64,000 bases of DNA from Pseudomonas frederiksbergensis (GCF_001874645.1 NZ_CP017886.1:5632501-5696500); one strand, 5' to 3'. Shown: positions 10,184 through 19,490, counted from the first letter of the stretch. A program made the numbers and translations. The notes: generated by a model from the letters alone, not told the origin.

Positions 10184-11233
10184 ATGAAATCGAACACGCT
10201 CAAGCACGGTTTTTATCCCTTGTTGTTGACCTTGGCCATCGGCCTTGGCAACGCTCAGGCAGCACCGGAGATGGTGGTGGTAGGTTACGGCGGAGCCGGA
10301 CAAAAAGCCCAGGATGTGGCGTTTTTCCAACCTTTCAGTCAGGCGGATCAGAGCAAACTGATCCAAAGCGAATACAACGGCGAAATGGCCCGGATCAAAG
10401 TGATGGTCGACACCGGCAACGTCGATTGGGACGTGGTGCAGATCGAAGGCCCGGACCTGATGCGCGGCTGCGACGAAGGCATGTACGAACGACTGGACTG
10501 GAAGACTCTGGGCCGCGCCGAGCAGTTGATCCCCGAGGCCGCGCTGGAATGCGGTTCGGCTGCGCTGGTGTGGAGCGTGGCGATTGCCTACGACACCCAG
10601 AAGCTTGCGCAGGCGCCGACCTCATGGGCCGACTTCTGGGATGTGCAAAAAATTCCCGGCAAGCGCGGGCTGCGCAAACGTGCGGTGTACAACCTGGAGT
10701 TCGCCTTGCTGGCCGACGGGGTGAAAGTCGAGGACGTGTATAAAGTGCTGAGCACCCCGCAGGGCGTGGACCGGGCGTTCGCCAAGCTCACCGAACTCAA
10801 ACCGCATATCCAGTGGTGGGAAGCCGGTGCGCAACCGGCGCAATGGCTGACCGCAGGCGATGTGGTGATGACCTCGACCTACAGCGGGCGGGTGGCCGCT
10901 GCCGCGCAAAGCGGTAGTCACCTCGGGCAGGTCTGGCCGGGCAGCCTGTACGGCATGGACTATTGGGCGATCATCAAGGGCTCCAAACACGTCGATCAGG
11001 CCAAGCGCTTTATTGCCTTTGCCAATCAGCCGGACGCCCAGGTCAAGTATGTCGAGCAGATTCCTTACGGTCCGACCAATACCCAGGCCGCAGCGCGACT
11101 GGACAGTAAACTGGCGCAATGGGTACCCACCTCACCGCAGAATCTTGCGGGTGCGCTGTCGATGAACGTCGCGTTCTGGGTCGATCACGGCGAAGAACTC
11201 GAAGAGCGCTTCAACGCCTGGGCCAGTAAGTAA
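10184..11233 (+). CDS. Periplasmic ABC substrate-binding protein (PotD-like)
   Basis: A 349-residue precursor with a signal peptide (hydrophobic segment LLLTLAIGL, cleavage after AQA about residue 27). The mature part has the SBP_bac_8/PotD fold: WDVVQIEG near the N-lobe, SWADFWDV, and the C-terminal KRFIAFANQPDAQ segment. It binds a polyamine-like or other amine solute for import. No permease or ATPase gene is adjacent, so it is an orphan receptor or serves a transporter encoded elsewhere. It leads a plus-strand group with the aldolase-like and TetR genes. The substrate is unknown. Confidence 0.82.
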   Translation: MKSNTLKHGFYPLLLTLAIGLGNAQAAPEMVVVGYGGAGQKAQDVAFFQPFSQADQSKLIQSEYNGEMARIKVMVDTGNVDWDVVQIEGPDLMRGCDEGMYERLDWKTLGRAEQLIPEAALECGSAALVWSVAIAYDTQKLAQAPTSWADFWDVQKIPGKRGLRKRAVYNLEFALLADGVKVEDVYKVLSTPQGVDRAFAKLTELKPHIQWWEAGAQPAQWLTAGDVVMTSTYSGRVAAAAQSGSHLGQVWPGSLYGMDYWAIIKGSKHVDQAKRFIAFANQPDAQVKYVEQIPYGPTNTQAAARLDSKLAQWVPTSPQNLAGALSMNVAFWVDHGEELEERFNAWASK

Positions 11234-11307
11234 TTGCAATGGGCTGGACGCGTCAAAGCGTCCAGCCTTACTGTTTGCGCAGCCGATCAGCCTGGAGAAC
11301 GACAACA

Positions 11308-12108
11308 ATGAACGAGATCGCATCGCCCCTGACGACAGTCGCCATCCCTCAACGCAGCGCCACCGAACAGCGCCTGCGTGAGGAGCTGGCGGCGTGTTAT
11401 CGATTGATCGCGCACTTTCGCATGACCGATCTGATCTTCACCCACATCTCGGTGCGTCTGCCGGGGCCTGAGCATCATTTCCTGATCAATCCTTATGGGT
11501 TGATGTTCGATGAAATCACCGCCTCCAATCTGGTGAAGATCGGTCTCGATGGTCGGGCCGTGGAGCCGTCGCCGTATCCGGTCAATCCAGCGGGTTTCGT
11601 GATTCACAGCGCCATTCACGGTGCCCGGGCAGACGCACAGTGTGTGTTGCATACCCACACCCGATCCGGCTGCGCGGTGGCTGCACTGAAATGCGGACTG
11701 TTGCCGGTGAACCAGATTTCCATGGAGTTCTATGGCCGGGTCGCCTATCACGACTATGAAGGCGTGGCGCTGGATCTGAGCGAGCAGCAGCGCCTGGTGC
11801 ATGACCTCGGCGACAAGCCCGTATTGATACTGCGTAACCATGGTTTGTTGACCGTCGGTGAAACCGTGAGTCAGGCCTTTTTGCGTATGTATTACCTGGA
11901 TAAAGCCTGCGAAATTCAGCTGGCCGCGCAAGCCTGCGGCGAACTGGTATTGCCGCCGGCCGACGTTTGCGAATACACCGAACGCCAGTTCAACGACCCC
12001 GGTCGACCACTGGATGAGGGTGAGCTCAGCGACCCGGATGGGATGCAATTGGTCTGGCCCGCATTGCTGCGATTGCTTGAGCGTGTCGCACCGGGTTATC
12101 GCGACTGA
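11308..12108 (+). CDS. Class II aldolase/adducin-like protein
   Basis: A 266-residue protein of the class II aldolase fold. FTHISVRLPG near residue 45, the zinc-binding HTHTRSG near residue 113 and LRNHGLLTVGE near residue 175 are the conserved elements that bind metal and the enediolate. Known relatives include fuculose-phosphate aldolase and many proteins of unknown substrate in catabolic operons. The gene begins 75 bp after the binding-protein gene and precedes the TetR gene, so it likely acts on a product of the imported solute. ATG 11308 has GGAG upstream; the longer frame starting 11239 is not supported. Confidence 0.82.
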   Translation: MNEIASPLTTVAIPQRSATEQRLREELAACYRLIAHFRMTDLIFTHISVRLPGPEHHFLINPYGLMFDEITASNLVKIGLDGRAVEPSPYPVNPAGFVIHSAIHGARADAQCVLHTHTRSGCAVAALKCGLLPVNQISMEFYGRVAYHDYEGVALDLSEQQRLVHDLGDKPVLILRNHGLLTVGETVSQAFLRMYYLDKACEIQLAAQACGELVLPPADVCEYTERQFNDPGRPLDEGELSDPDGMQLVWPALLRLLERVAPGYRD

Positions 12109-12233
12109 CCGTGCTGTGCGGGAAATCCTCACCTCTGACTCTGGAGACTGTTGTCGCTCTTGCTGTACAGTCGTTTAGCTCGCGGTCTTCCCGGCCGCGG
12201 CCCCTAACGATTGATCCACGGAGAGTGTCGCGC

Positions 12234-12881
12234 ATGAGTCAGGAAGCCCGTTTTTCCCGCATGGAGCCGGAGTTGCGCAAGGCCAACCTGATCGAGGCAA
12301 CGCTGGTGTGCCTCAAGCGCCACGGCTTTCAGGGTGCATCGATCCGCAAGATTTCCGCCGAGGCGGGGGTGTCGGTCGGGCTGATCAGCCATCACTATTC
12401 GGGCAAGGACGAACTGGTGGCCGAGGCCTACATGTCGATTACCGGCCGGGTCATGAGCCTGCTACGTGAGGCCATGGAACAGGCTGCACCGAATGCGCGT
12501 GAGCGTTTGTCGGCGTTCTTCCGGGGGTCGTTTTCCGCCGAACTGTTGGACCCACAACTGCTGGACGCCTGGCTGGCGTTCTGGGGCGCGGTCAAGACGG
12601 CGGAAGCGATCAACCAGGCGCACGAGCATTCCTATGGCGAGTACCGCAACATTTTGCGCAAGGTCCTGACCGAGTTAGCCGAGGAGGAGGGCTGGGAACA
12701 GTTCGACGCCGATCTCGCGGCCATCAGCCTCAGCGCCCTGCTCGACGGCTTGTGGCTAGAGTCGGGCCTCAACCCCGGCACGTTTACCCCGGCGCAGGGC
12801 ATGCAGATTTGCGAAGCCTGGGTCGACGGTTTACAGGCCGGTGGACGCCAGCGTTTTTGTTTGCAGACGACGGGCTGTTGA
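12234..12881 (+). CDS. TetR-family regulator, BetI-like
   Basis: A 215-residue regulator. The N-terminal HTH at about residues 12-58 (ATLVCLKRHGFQGASIRKIS, then GVSVGLISHHYSGKDEL) and the overall length match BetI, the choline-responsive repressor. The C-terminal core LLDAWLAFWGAVKT also resembles BetI. GGAG upstream of ATG 12234 settles the start. It lies downstream of the binding-protein and aldolase-like genes and may repress that group or the divergent oxidoreductase. No bet genes are present here, so it is a relative serving another quaternary or methylated amine (inference). Confidence 0.85.
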   Translation: MSQEARFSRMEPELRKANLIEATLVCLKRHGFQGASIRKISAEAGVSVGLISHHYSGKDELVAEAYMSITGRVMSLLREAMEQAAPNARERLSAFFRGSFSAELLDPQLLDAWLAFWGAVKTAEAINQAHEHSYGEYRNILRKVLTELAEEEGWEQFDADLAAISLSALLDGLWLESGLNPGTFTPAQGMQICEAWVDGLQAGGRQRFCLQTTGC

Positions 12882-12973
12882 TCGCCCGTTCAGCAATGGA
12901 TACTCTCAGGCGCCGGTGCAGGAAAAAACTCTAATAAGAAACACGCCTTCGGGCATACGCAGGACTCCAAGCG

Positions 12974-13690
12974 ATGTCTCCTCGGGTACTGATCGTCGAT
13001 GACGATCCGCTGATTCGCGAACTGCTGCACGCCTACCTGTCCCAGGAAGGTTACGACGTATATTGCGCCGCCACGGCGGAACTGGCCGAAACCTTTCTGG
13101 CGAGCCAGACGGTCGATCTGGTAATGCTCGATATTCGCCTGCCGGGCAAGGACGGCTTGACCCTGACCCGGGAGCTGCGGGTCCGTTCGGAAGTCGGGAT
13201 CATTCTGATCACCGGCCGCAATGATGAAATCGACCGCATCGTCGGCCTTGAATGCGGCGCCGATGACTACGTGATCAAACCCCTCAATCCACGAGAGCTG
13301 GTGTCCCGGGCGAAAAACCTGGTGCGTCGGGTGCGTCATGCGCAGACGCCGCAACCGGTGGCGGCGATCCCTCGGCCGGTCAAGCAGTTCGCTGCGTGGG
13401 CGCTGGACACCGACCGCCGACGGCTGATCGACCACGCCGGCAGCGAAACCTTGTTGACCCACGGCGAGTACCAGTTGCTCAGCGTGTTCCTGCGCAACAG
13501 CGGTCACACCTTGAGTCGCGACCAGTTGATGGACCAGATCCGCAACCGCGAGTGGGTGCCCAACGATCGCTCCATCGACGTGCTGGTCGGGCGCTTGCGG
13601 CGTAAGTTGCACGACGATCCGGCCGAGCCGCAATTGATCATCACCATCCACGGCGCGGGTTATCTGTTCACCGCCAGTGTGGCGGCCTGA
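12974..13690 (+). CDS. aruR: OmpR-family response regulator of the arginine transaminase locus
   Basis: A 238-residue response regulator. The receiver domain has the acidic pair DDD at 9-11, phospho-acceptor Asp53 (MLDIRLPG) and the conserved Lys in IKPLNP. A winged-helix DNA-binding domain occupies about residues 135-232 (LTHGEYQLLSVFL, then RSIDVLVGRLRRKL). It closely resembles TorR-type regulators. It starts the block regulator, periplasmic sensor protein, hybrid kinase, permease, then aru genes, the same neighbourhood as aruR in P. aeruginosa, where AruRS activates arginine transaminase genes in response to arginine. Assignment rests on family and gene order. Confidence 0.82.
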   Translation: MSPRVLIVDDDPLIRELLHAYLSQEGYDVYCAATAELAETFLASQTVDLVMLDIRLPGKDGLTLTRELRVRSEVGIILITGRNDEIDRIVGLECGADDYVIKPLNPRELVSRAKNLVRRVRHAQTPQPVAAIPRPVKQFAAWALDTDRRRLIDHAGSETLLTHGEYQLLSVFLRNSGHTLSRDQLMDQIRNREWVPNDRSIDVLVGRLRRKLHDDPAEPQLIITIHGAGYLFTASVAA

Positions 13691-13695
13691 GCCGT

Positions 13696-14469
13696 ATGTT
13701 GCGGCTGTTTTGGCTAATGTTGGCGCTGGCGGCCAACAACGTGATGGCGGCGCAGAAGCTTCGCTACTGCGACTATCCGGTGTACCCGCCGATCTCCTGG
13801 AGCGACGGCAAACAGGTGCGCGGCCTGGCCCCCAGCGTGGTGAAAAACCTCTTCGGGCAACTGGGTTACGAGGTCGAGATTGTCGTGCTGGGCAACTGGA
13901 AACGCTGCCTGCTGGACGCCGCCGAAGGCCGCGTCGATGTGGTGCTGGCCTACAGCACCGCGCAACGTGAGCAGAGCATGGTTTTTTCAACCGTACCGGT
14001 GTTGCGCGAAGAGGTCGCGCTGTTCACCAATCGCCAGCATCCGGTGAAGTTCGAACGCCTGGAGGACCTGGCCAATTACCGTGGCGGGCTGTTGTTCGGT
14101 GAAAGTTACGGCGTGGATTTCGACCGCTTGGTCGCCCAATACCAGAACATCGAATGGGTGTCCGACAGCAGCCAGAACTTCGGCAAACTGATTCGCGGGC
14201 GCATCGATTTCATCACGTCGGAGCGGCGCACCGGGCAGCTTTACGTCGAAAACCTGCCCGGGGCGCAAGACATCGTGGCCTTGCCTAACGCCTTGAGTGT
14301 GGATTATCTGCGGGTGGCGGTGTCACGCCGTTCTCCGCTGGCCAGCCGCATGCCGGAGATCGATGCGCAGTTGAAGCGCATGGTCGATGCCGGGGAAATC
14401 GACCGTTGGCTGAACGAAAGTGAAGTCACCTATCGCGACATGATCAACCTGCCGACGGATGCGCAATGA
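13696..14469 (+). CDS. Periplasmic substrate-binding sensor protein (SBP_bac_3-like)
   Basis: A 257-residue precursor with a short signal peptide ([16 protein letters not shown]). The mature part, beginning [14 protein letters not shown], has the amino-acid-binding-protein fold of SBP family 3, including [17 protein letters not shown] and a late helix GEIDRWLNE. It sits 5 bp after aruR and overlaps the kinase gene by ATGA. That tight coupling and the absence of transporter genes suggest it presents a ligand, probably arginine or a related compound, to the periplasmic domain of the kinase, much as TorT does for TorS. The partnership is inferred from position. Confidence 0.75.
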   Translation: MLRLFWLMLALAANNVMAAQKLRYCDYPVYPPISWSDGKQVRGLAPSVVKNLFGQLGYEVEIVVLGNWKRCLLDAAEGRVDVVLAYSTAQREQSMVFSTVPVLREEVALFTNRQHPVKFERLEDLANYRGGLLFGESYGVDFDRLVAQYQNIEWVSDSSQNFGKLIRGRIDFITSERRTGQLYVENLPGAQDIVALPNALSVDYLRVAVSRRSPLASRMPEIDAQLKRMVDAGEIDRWLNESEVTYRDMINLPTDAQ

Positions 14470-16730
14470 TTCGTGCACGGCCCGGTGGTCTGCTACGGCG
14501 TCTGCTGCTGTTTATCCTGTTGTTCAGCCTGTGTTTCACCGTTCTGGCGAGCACCGTGCAACTGTATTTCGAATACCGCCGCGAGATGCGTGACATCGAC
14601 TCGCGCATGGAGCTGATACGCGCCGGTTATCTGGCCAGTCTGGAACGCAGCCTCTGGGACCTGAACCAGGAACAGTTGAATGTGCAGCTGCGCGGCCTGG
14701 TGGATTTCTCCGACGTGACTCGGGTTCATCTGAGCAGCCCGGACTTCGATCTGCTGCAAGGCAGCCCGGACCCGATCGGGCCATTACGTGTCGAGCGTTT
14801 TGAGCTGGACTATCAACCGCCGGCAGGTCCCGTGCGGCATCTAGGGCAATTGGAAGTCAGCACCGATCTGGGGGCGGTCCATCACCGGCTGTTCGCCACC
14901 GGTTTGACCAGTCTGTTGTGGATGAGCGTGTTTCTCTGCGGGTTGGCGGTGGCGCTGTCGGGGTTGTTTTACCGCCTGGTCACGCGGCACCTGCAAGTCA
15001 TGGCCGGGTTTGCCCGGCGCATTGCCGCCGGTGACTGGCACGAGCCCTTGCACCTGGACAAGCGCCGCAGCGCCAACGAAGACGAAATCGACACGGTGGC
15101 CCATGCGCTGGACGATTTACGCCGGACGATCCTCAGTGACATTGACCGACGGGAAACCGACCGCCTGGCGTTGCAGAATAACCGCGATGAACTGCTGAGA
15201 AGGGTCGAGCGCCGCACCGCCAGCCTGATGCGTGCCAAGGATGAAGCTGAAGCGGCCAACCTCGCCAAGTCGCGGTTTCTGGCGACCATGAGCCACGAAC
15301 TGCGGACACCGCTCAATGGCATCCTCGGCATGGCTGAGTTACTGCGTGGCGCCCGTCTCGACGAACGCGACGGTAAACGTCTGGATGCGCTGTACAAGGC
15401 CGGCGAAGGGCTGCTGACGATTCTCAACGAAGTGCTGTATTTCGCCCGGCTGGAAGAGGGCGAAAGCCACCCGGAACCGGTCAACTTCTCGGTTCGGCAC
15501 TTGCTCGACGAGGTGCTGACGTTGCTGGAGCCGCGCGCGCAGAGCAACGATACGACACTGCACTGCCGGATCGATCCGCAGGTCGCGGACAGGCATCACG
15601 GTGCCGAGCAGTTCTTGCGTCAGGTGTTAAGCAACCTGCTGGCCAACGCGATCAAGTTCACCGAAGGCGGGCAGGTCAGCGTCGAGGTCACGTTGCTGGC
15701 GCACGATGTGCGGCAAGTCGGTCAACGGCTGCGCCTGAACGTGACCGATAACGGCATCGGCATTGCGCCGGCGATGCAGGGAAAGATTTTCGAACGCTTC
15801 ACCCAGGCCAGCGAAGAGGTCGCGCAACGCTTTGGCGGCACCGGGCTGGGACTTGCCATCAGCAAACATCTGGTGGAGCAACTCGGCGGACGGATCGGCG
15901 TTGAAAGTGAAGTGGGGCGGGGCAGTTGTTTCTGGTTTGAGCTGACGTTGCAGCCGGCCACCGGCATGGCCGATGAGGTGATGATGAGCCGCGCAGCGGG
16001 TCACGCGTTGAACATTCTGGTGGTCGAGGACGTGCCGCTGAACCGTGAAGTGGTCAGCGGTTTGCTGCAACGCGACGGGCATCAGGTCTGGCTCGCCGAA
16101 GAGGCCGAACAGGCGTGGACGCAGTGCGCCGGTCAGACCTTCGATTTGATCCTGCTCGATGTGCACCTGCCGGGTATCAGTGGTGTCGAGTTGTGCAAAC
16201 TGATCCGCAGTAGCAACGGCCCGAACGGTCACAGCCGGATTTTCGCCCTGACCGCCAGTGTGCAGCCGTCGCTGGTGCGCGGTTATCTGGATGCCGGCAT
16301 GGACGGCATTCTCACCAAACCCTTGAAGCTTGAGAACCTGCGACAGGCGCTGGCCGGGCAATCGCCGAGCCCTGAGCCGCAACCCGATGACGAGGCGATG
16401 GATTGGCCGTTGTTACACACTCACCGCACCTTGCTTGGCGAACAGAAGGTTCAGGGCTTGCTCGCAGTGTTGCGCAGTTCGATCACCCAGCATCGGGAGG
16501 CGCTGACCGAGGCCATCGAGGCCGATGATTGCACCGAGGTCGCCCATCTGGCCCACCGCTTGGCCGGCAGCAGCGACTCACTGGGCTTTCGCGCATTGGC
16601 CAACGTGCTGCGAGCACTGGAAGAGGCGGCGCTGGTCAGCGATGAGTTGGCGCTGCGAGCGCTGGCACCGCACGTTCATGAACAATTGCAGCGTTCGCAA
16701 CAGACGCTGGCGGAGCTGTTGCACGCCTGA
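14466..16730 (+). CDS. aruS: Hybrid sensor histidine kinase with receiver and Hpt domains
   Basis: A 754-residue inner-membrane kinase. A first transmembrane helix is at about 12-35 and a second at about 140-165, enclosing a small periplasmic sensor. A HAMP linker (about 165-235) follows, then HisKA with His277 ([10 protein letters not shown]), HATPase_c ([18 protein letters not shown]), a receiver with Asp565 ([10 protein letters not shown]) and a C-terminal Hpt with His697 ([11 protein letters not shown]). This is the TorS-type phosphorelay layout that ends on the response regulator encoded 775 bp upstream. The ATGA overlap with the binding-protein gene indicates coupled translation. The symbol follows gene order in P. 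aeruginosa. Confidence 0.85.
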   Translation: MIRARPGGLLRRLLLFILLFSLCFTVLASTVQLYFEYRREMRDIDSRMELIRAGYLASLERSLWDLNQEQLNVQLRGLVDFSDVTRVHLSSPDFDLLQGSPDPIGPLRVERFELDYQPPAGPVRHLGQLEVSTDLGAVHHRLFATGLTSLLWMSVFLCGLAVALSGLFYRLVTRHLQVMAGFARRIAAGDWHEPLHLDKRRSANEDEIDTVAHALDDLRRTILSDIDRRETDRLALQNNRDELLRRVERRTASLMRAKDEAEAANLAKSRFLATMSHELRTPLNGILGMAELLRGARLDERDGKRLDALYKAGEGLLTILNEVLYFARLEEGESHPEPVNFSVRHLLDEVLTLLEPRAQSNDTTLHCRIDPQVADRHHGAEQFLRQVLSNLLANAIKFTEGGQVSVEVTLLAHDVRQVGQRLRLNVTDNGIGIAPAMQGKIFERFTQASEEVAQRFGGTGLGLAISKHLVEQLGGRIGVESEVGRGSCFWFELTLQPATGMADEVMMSRAAGHALNILVVEDVPLNREVVSGLLQRDGHQVWLAEEAEQAWTQCAGQTFDLILLDVHLPGISGVELCKLIRSSNGPNGHSRIFALTASVQPSLVRGYLDAGMDGILTKPLKLENLRQALAGQSPSPEPQPDDEAMDWPLLHTHRTLLGEQKVQGLLAVLRSSITQHREALTEAIEADDCTEVAHLAHRLAGSSDSLGFRALANVLRALEEAALVSDELALRALAPHVHEQLQRSQQTLAELLHA

Positions 16731-16855
16731 CGTACAAGATCGTTACGACTTTTTACATCTTTGATCTTTACGTTCAACGCGAACTTACACGGGTTTCCAA
16801 TAATCGACTCAACCGCCGTCTGCGCGGTCTTCGAAGCTTATTGGAGATAATAATA

Positions 16856-16930
16856 ATGAACTGCCGTAAAGCTGATCCTTCCCAGCGCAATGACCTCCTG
16901 TCATCCGCCGCGCACCTCGCCGACTATTGA
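16856..16930 (+). CDS. 24-codon leader ORF before the permease
   Basis: A short ORF (starts MNCRKADPSQ, ends AAHLADY) whose ATG is preceded by TTGGAG at a normal distance. Its stop codon lies inside TTGAGGTG, which provides the Shine-Dalgarno for the permease ATG only 9 bases later. Such overlap usually means the leader's translation sets access of ribosomes to the next gene. It has one Arg-Lys pair early and no obvious run of regulatory codons. Whether it acts as a true leader peptide is inference. Confidence 0.55.
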   Translation: MNCRKADPSQRNDLLSSAAHLADY

Positions 16931-16939
16931 GGTGCCGAC

Positions 16940-18352
16940 ATGAACGAAACTATCGAACGCAAAGGCATACACCTGACCCGTGCCCTGAAAAGCCGGCACA
17001 TTTTCATGCTCTCGCTGGGCGGCGTGATCGGCACCGGGCTGTTCATGGGTTCCGGCGTGACCATCAACCAGGGCGGCCCGGTGGGGGCGATTCTGGCCTA
17101 TCTGGTTGCCGGTTTCCTGATGTACCTGGTGATGGTTTGCCTCGGCGAGCTGTCGGTACAGATGCCGGTATCCGGTTCGTTCCAGACCCACGCCACCCAG
17201 TTCATCGGGCCGGCCACCGGCTTCATGATCGGCTGGGTGTACTGGATGAGCTGGGCCTCTACCGTCGGCCTGGAATTCACTGCGGCAGGGATGTTGATGG
17301 TGCGCTGGTTTCCCAGCGTGCCGATCTGGTATTGGTCGGCACTGTTCGTGGTGGTGCTGTTCGGCCTGAATGCCCTGGCGACCCGCGCTTTCGGTGAAGC
17401 GGAATACTGGTTCTCCGGGATCAAGGTCGCGGCGATTCTCGGTTTCATCATTGTCGGCATCCTGGTGATCTTCGGCGCGATCCCGCTGACCAGCGGAGCA
17501 CCGGCACCGATGATGACCAACCTGATCGGCGACTCGCTGTTCCCCAATGGTCTGTCGGCAGTGTTCGCGGTGATGATGACCGTGGTCTACGCCTTCCAGG
17601 GTTGCGAAATCATGGGCGTGGCCGCCGGCGAAACCGATCAACCGGAAAAAAGCATCCCGCGTGCCGTGCGCAACGTGGTGTTCCGTGTGCTGATCTTCTA
17701 CGTGCTGGCGATTGTGGTGCTGTCGGCCATCGTGCCATGGCAGCAGGCCGGGTTGATGGAAAGCCCGTTCGTGCAGGTGTTCGACATGGTCGGCATTCCG
17801 TACGCCGCCGACTTGATGAACTTTGTGATCCTTACGGCGATTTTGTCAGTCGGTAACTCCGGTCTGTACGCTTCGACCCGCATTCTGTGGGCCATGTCGA
17901 AAACCGGCATGGCGCCGAAGAGTCTGTCTCCGTTGAGCAAGCGCGGCGTGCCATTGCGGGCGCTGAGCATCACCTTGTGTTTCGCGCTGGTGTCGCTGAT
18001 GACCAGTTTCATCGCCGCTGACACGCTGTTCATGGTGCTGATGGCGGTGAGTGGCATGGCCGGCACCGTGACCTGGATCGTCATCGCACTGGCGCAGTAC
18101 AACTTCCGCCGCGCTTACCTGCGCGATGGCGGCAAGCTCAGCGACCTGAAATACCGTGCGCCGTGGTTCCCGGTACTGCCGCTGATGTGCATCGCCTTGT
18201 GCTGCTCGCTGTTCGTGTTCCTGGCCATGGATGAAACCCAGCGTCCTTCGCTGTATTGGGGCTTTGGGTTCATGGCGTTGTGTTACGGCGCGTATTTCCT
18301 GATTCATCGCAAACGCCAAACGGTTTTGGCGCCGAGCTTGCCGACTGTGTAA
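16940..18352 (+). CDS. Amino acid permease (APC superfamily)
   Basis: A 470-residue inner-membrane protein with about 12 hydrophobic helices. The first-helix signature GGVIGTGLFMGSG, the consensus segment GFMIGWVYWMSW and the ITLCFALVSLM helices match the LysP/AnsP/MmuP group of proton-driven amino-acid transporters. It lies between the AruRS-type phosphorelay genes and the arginine transaminase genes, as in P. aeruginosa. Uptake of arginine or a related basic or guanidino compound is therefore likely, though the family also includes S-methylmethionine and aromatic amino-acid carriers. A strong intrinsic terminator follows at 18367. Confidence 0.85.
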   Translation: MNETIERKGIHLTRALKSRHIFMLSLGGVIGTGLFMGSGVTINQGGPVGAILAYLVAGFLMYLVMVCLGELSVQMPVSGSFQTHATQFIGPATGFMIGWVYWMSWASTVGLEFTAAGMLMVRWFPSVPIWYWSALFVVVLFGLNALATRAFGEAEYWFSGIKVAAILGFIIVGILVIFGAIPLTSGAPAPMMTNLIGDSLFPNGLSAVFAVMMTVVYAFQGCEIMGVAAGETDQPEKSIPRAVRNVVFRVLIFYVLAIVVLSAIVPWQQAGLMESPFVQVFDMVGIPYAADLMNFVILTAILSVGNSGLYASTRILWAMSKTGMAPKSLSPLSKRGVPLRALSITLCFALVSLMTSFIAADTLFMVLMAVSGMAGTVTWIVIALAQYNFRRAYLRDGGKLSDLKYRAPWFPVLPLMCIALCCSLFVFLAMDETQRPSLYWGFGFMALCYGAYFLIHRKRQTVLAPSLPTV

Positions 18353-18366
18353 CCGCAGGCAGCAAG

Positions 18367-18399
18367 AAAAAACGCGACGGGCGACCGTCGCGTTTTTTA
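18367..18399 (+). terminator. Rho-independent terminator after the permease gene
   Basis: Perfect stem AACGCGACGG / CCGTCGCGTT with a four-base loop (GCGA), flanked by A-runs and T-runs. It is symmetric enough to work in both directions and starts 14 bp after the permease stop. Confidence 0.92.
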
Positions 18400-18413
18400 T
18401 TTCTGGAGATCAA

Positions 18414-18487
18414 AAGATCGCAGCCTTCGGCAGCTCCTACATTTGGAAGGCGTACTCCCTGTAGAAGCTGCCGAAGGCTGCGATCTT
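18414..18487. repeat. REP doublet
   Basis: Arms of 28 bp (18414-18441 and 18460-18487, 27 of 28 positions complementary) of the same REP type as at 7644 and 37349, spaced by 18 bp. It lies directly behind the permease terminator. Confidence 0.85.
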
Positions 18488-18553
18488 GGCGGAGTCATGT
18501 TCCCAGTTGTTCAAAGTTGTAACAAATCCATCGTGGCAGCATCTGGCTAAAAA

Positions 18554-18581
18554 AATAATCAATTGAAATCAATTGGTTATT
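18554..18581. promoter_or_regulatory. 28-bp dyad, candidate activator site upstream of the acyl-CoA/aru genes
   Basis: AATAATCAATTG (18554-18565) and CAATTGGTTATT (18570-18581) form an inverted repeat with 11 of 12 matched positions around AAAT. It lies about 60-90 bp upstream of a plausible sigma-70 promoter (TTGCTG 18619-18624, 18-bp spacer, TAGTAT 18643-18648) before the enoyl-CoA hydratase gene, a position suited to activation, for example by AruR. Confidence 0.45.
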
Positions 18582-18698
18582 AAGTTTTTGATGCTGTTAC
18601 AGCCAATTCCCTCGCAGATTGCTGTCTTGCTGAACACTCGTTTAGTATGACCGCAAGTCGCATCACCTCATGCCAAACACAATAATTCGAGGACTCGC

Positions 18699-19490
18699 AT
18701 GACTATTCAATCTTCTCTGCTCAGTCAGGTCGAAGCAGGCGTTGCCTGGATCACCCTCAATCGCACCGCTCAGCGCAATGCGCTGGACATTCCAACCCTG
18801 AAAAACCTTCACGCCTTGCTCGATGGCTTCAACGCCGATCCTGCGGTTCGGGTTGTCGTGCTGACCGGCAGCGGCCGCAGTTTCTGCGCCGGCGCCGACC
18901 TTGCCGAGTGGGCCGAAGCCGAAGCCCGTGGCGCGCTGGAAAGTTACGGCTGGACCGAAACTGCTCACGCGCTGATGAGCCGGTTGTACAGCCTGGACAA
19001 ACCAACCATCGCCGCCATCAACGGCACTGCCGTCGGCGCCGGGATGGACCTGACGCTGTGCTGCGACCTGCGCATCGCCGGGCAATCGGCACGCTTCAAG
19101 GCCGGCTACACCAGCATGGCTTACTCGCCAGACGCCGGTGCCAGTTGGCATCTGCCACGGCTGATCGGCACCGAACAAGCCAAACGCCTGCTGTTTCTCG
19201 ACGAGTTGTGGGGCGCCGATCGCGCCTTGGCGGCCGGGCTGGTCAGCGAAGTGTGCGCCGACGAACAGTTGCTGGATGCGGCGAGTGAATTGGCTGCACG
19301 CTTGGCCAACGGTCCGACCTTTGCGTTTGCCCAGACAAAAAAACTCATGCGCGAAGGCGCCCAGCGCAGCCTGCCAGAACAGCTGCAAGCTGAACTGGCA
19401 GCCGGTTTGCTCTGCGGTCGCAGCGAAGACGGCGCCGAAGCGTTGCGCGCCGCCATGGAAAAGCGCCCGGCACAGTTTGTCGGCCAATAG
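18699..19490 (+). CDS. Enoyl-CoA hydratase/isomerase family protein
   Basis: A 263-residue crotonase. The first oxyanion-hole segment SFCAGADLAEW (about residues 65-75) and the second, NGTAVGAGMDLTLCCDLRIA (about 107-126), are present. One position that is often the catalytic glutamate near residue 137 appears as Tyr/Thr (KAGYTSMAYSPDAG), so classic hydratase chemistry is not certain. It opens a plus-strand run with an acyl-CoA dehydrogenase, an ADP-forming acyl-CoA ligase, aruI and aruH. The same types of genes accompany aruHI in P. aeruginosa, suggesting CoA-dependent processing of an arginine-derived acid (inference). Confidence 0.85.
   Translation: MTIQSSLLSQVEAGVAWITLNRTAQRNALDIPTLKNLHALLDGFNADPAVRVVVLTGSGRSFCAGADLAEWAEAEARGALESYGWTETAHALMSRLYSLDKPTIAAINGTAVGAGMDLTLCCDLRIAGQSARFKAGYTSMAYSPDAGASWHLPRLIGTEQAKRLLFLDELWGADRALAAGLVSEVCADEQLLDAASELAARLANGPTFAFAQTKKLMREGAQRSLPEQLQAELAAGLLCGRSEDGAEALRAAMEKRPAQFVGQ

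Noticed and set aside
12893..12935. ACTCTCAGGC string resembling a glycine riboswitch core before aruR
   Set aside because: The other conserved parts of the glycine aptamer are absent upstream and downstream.
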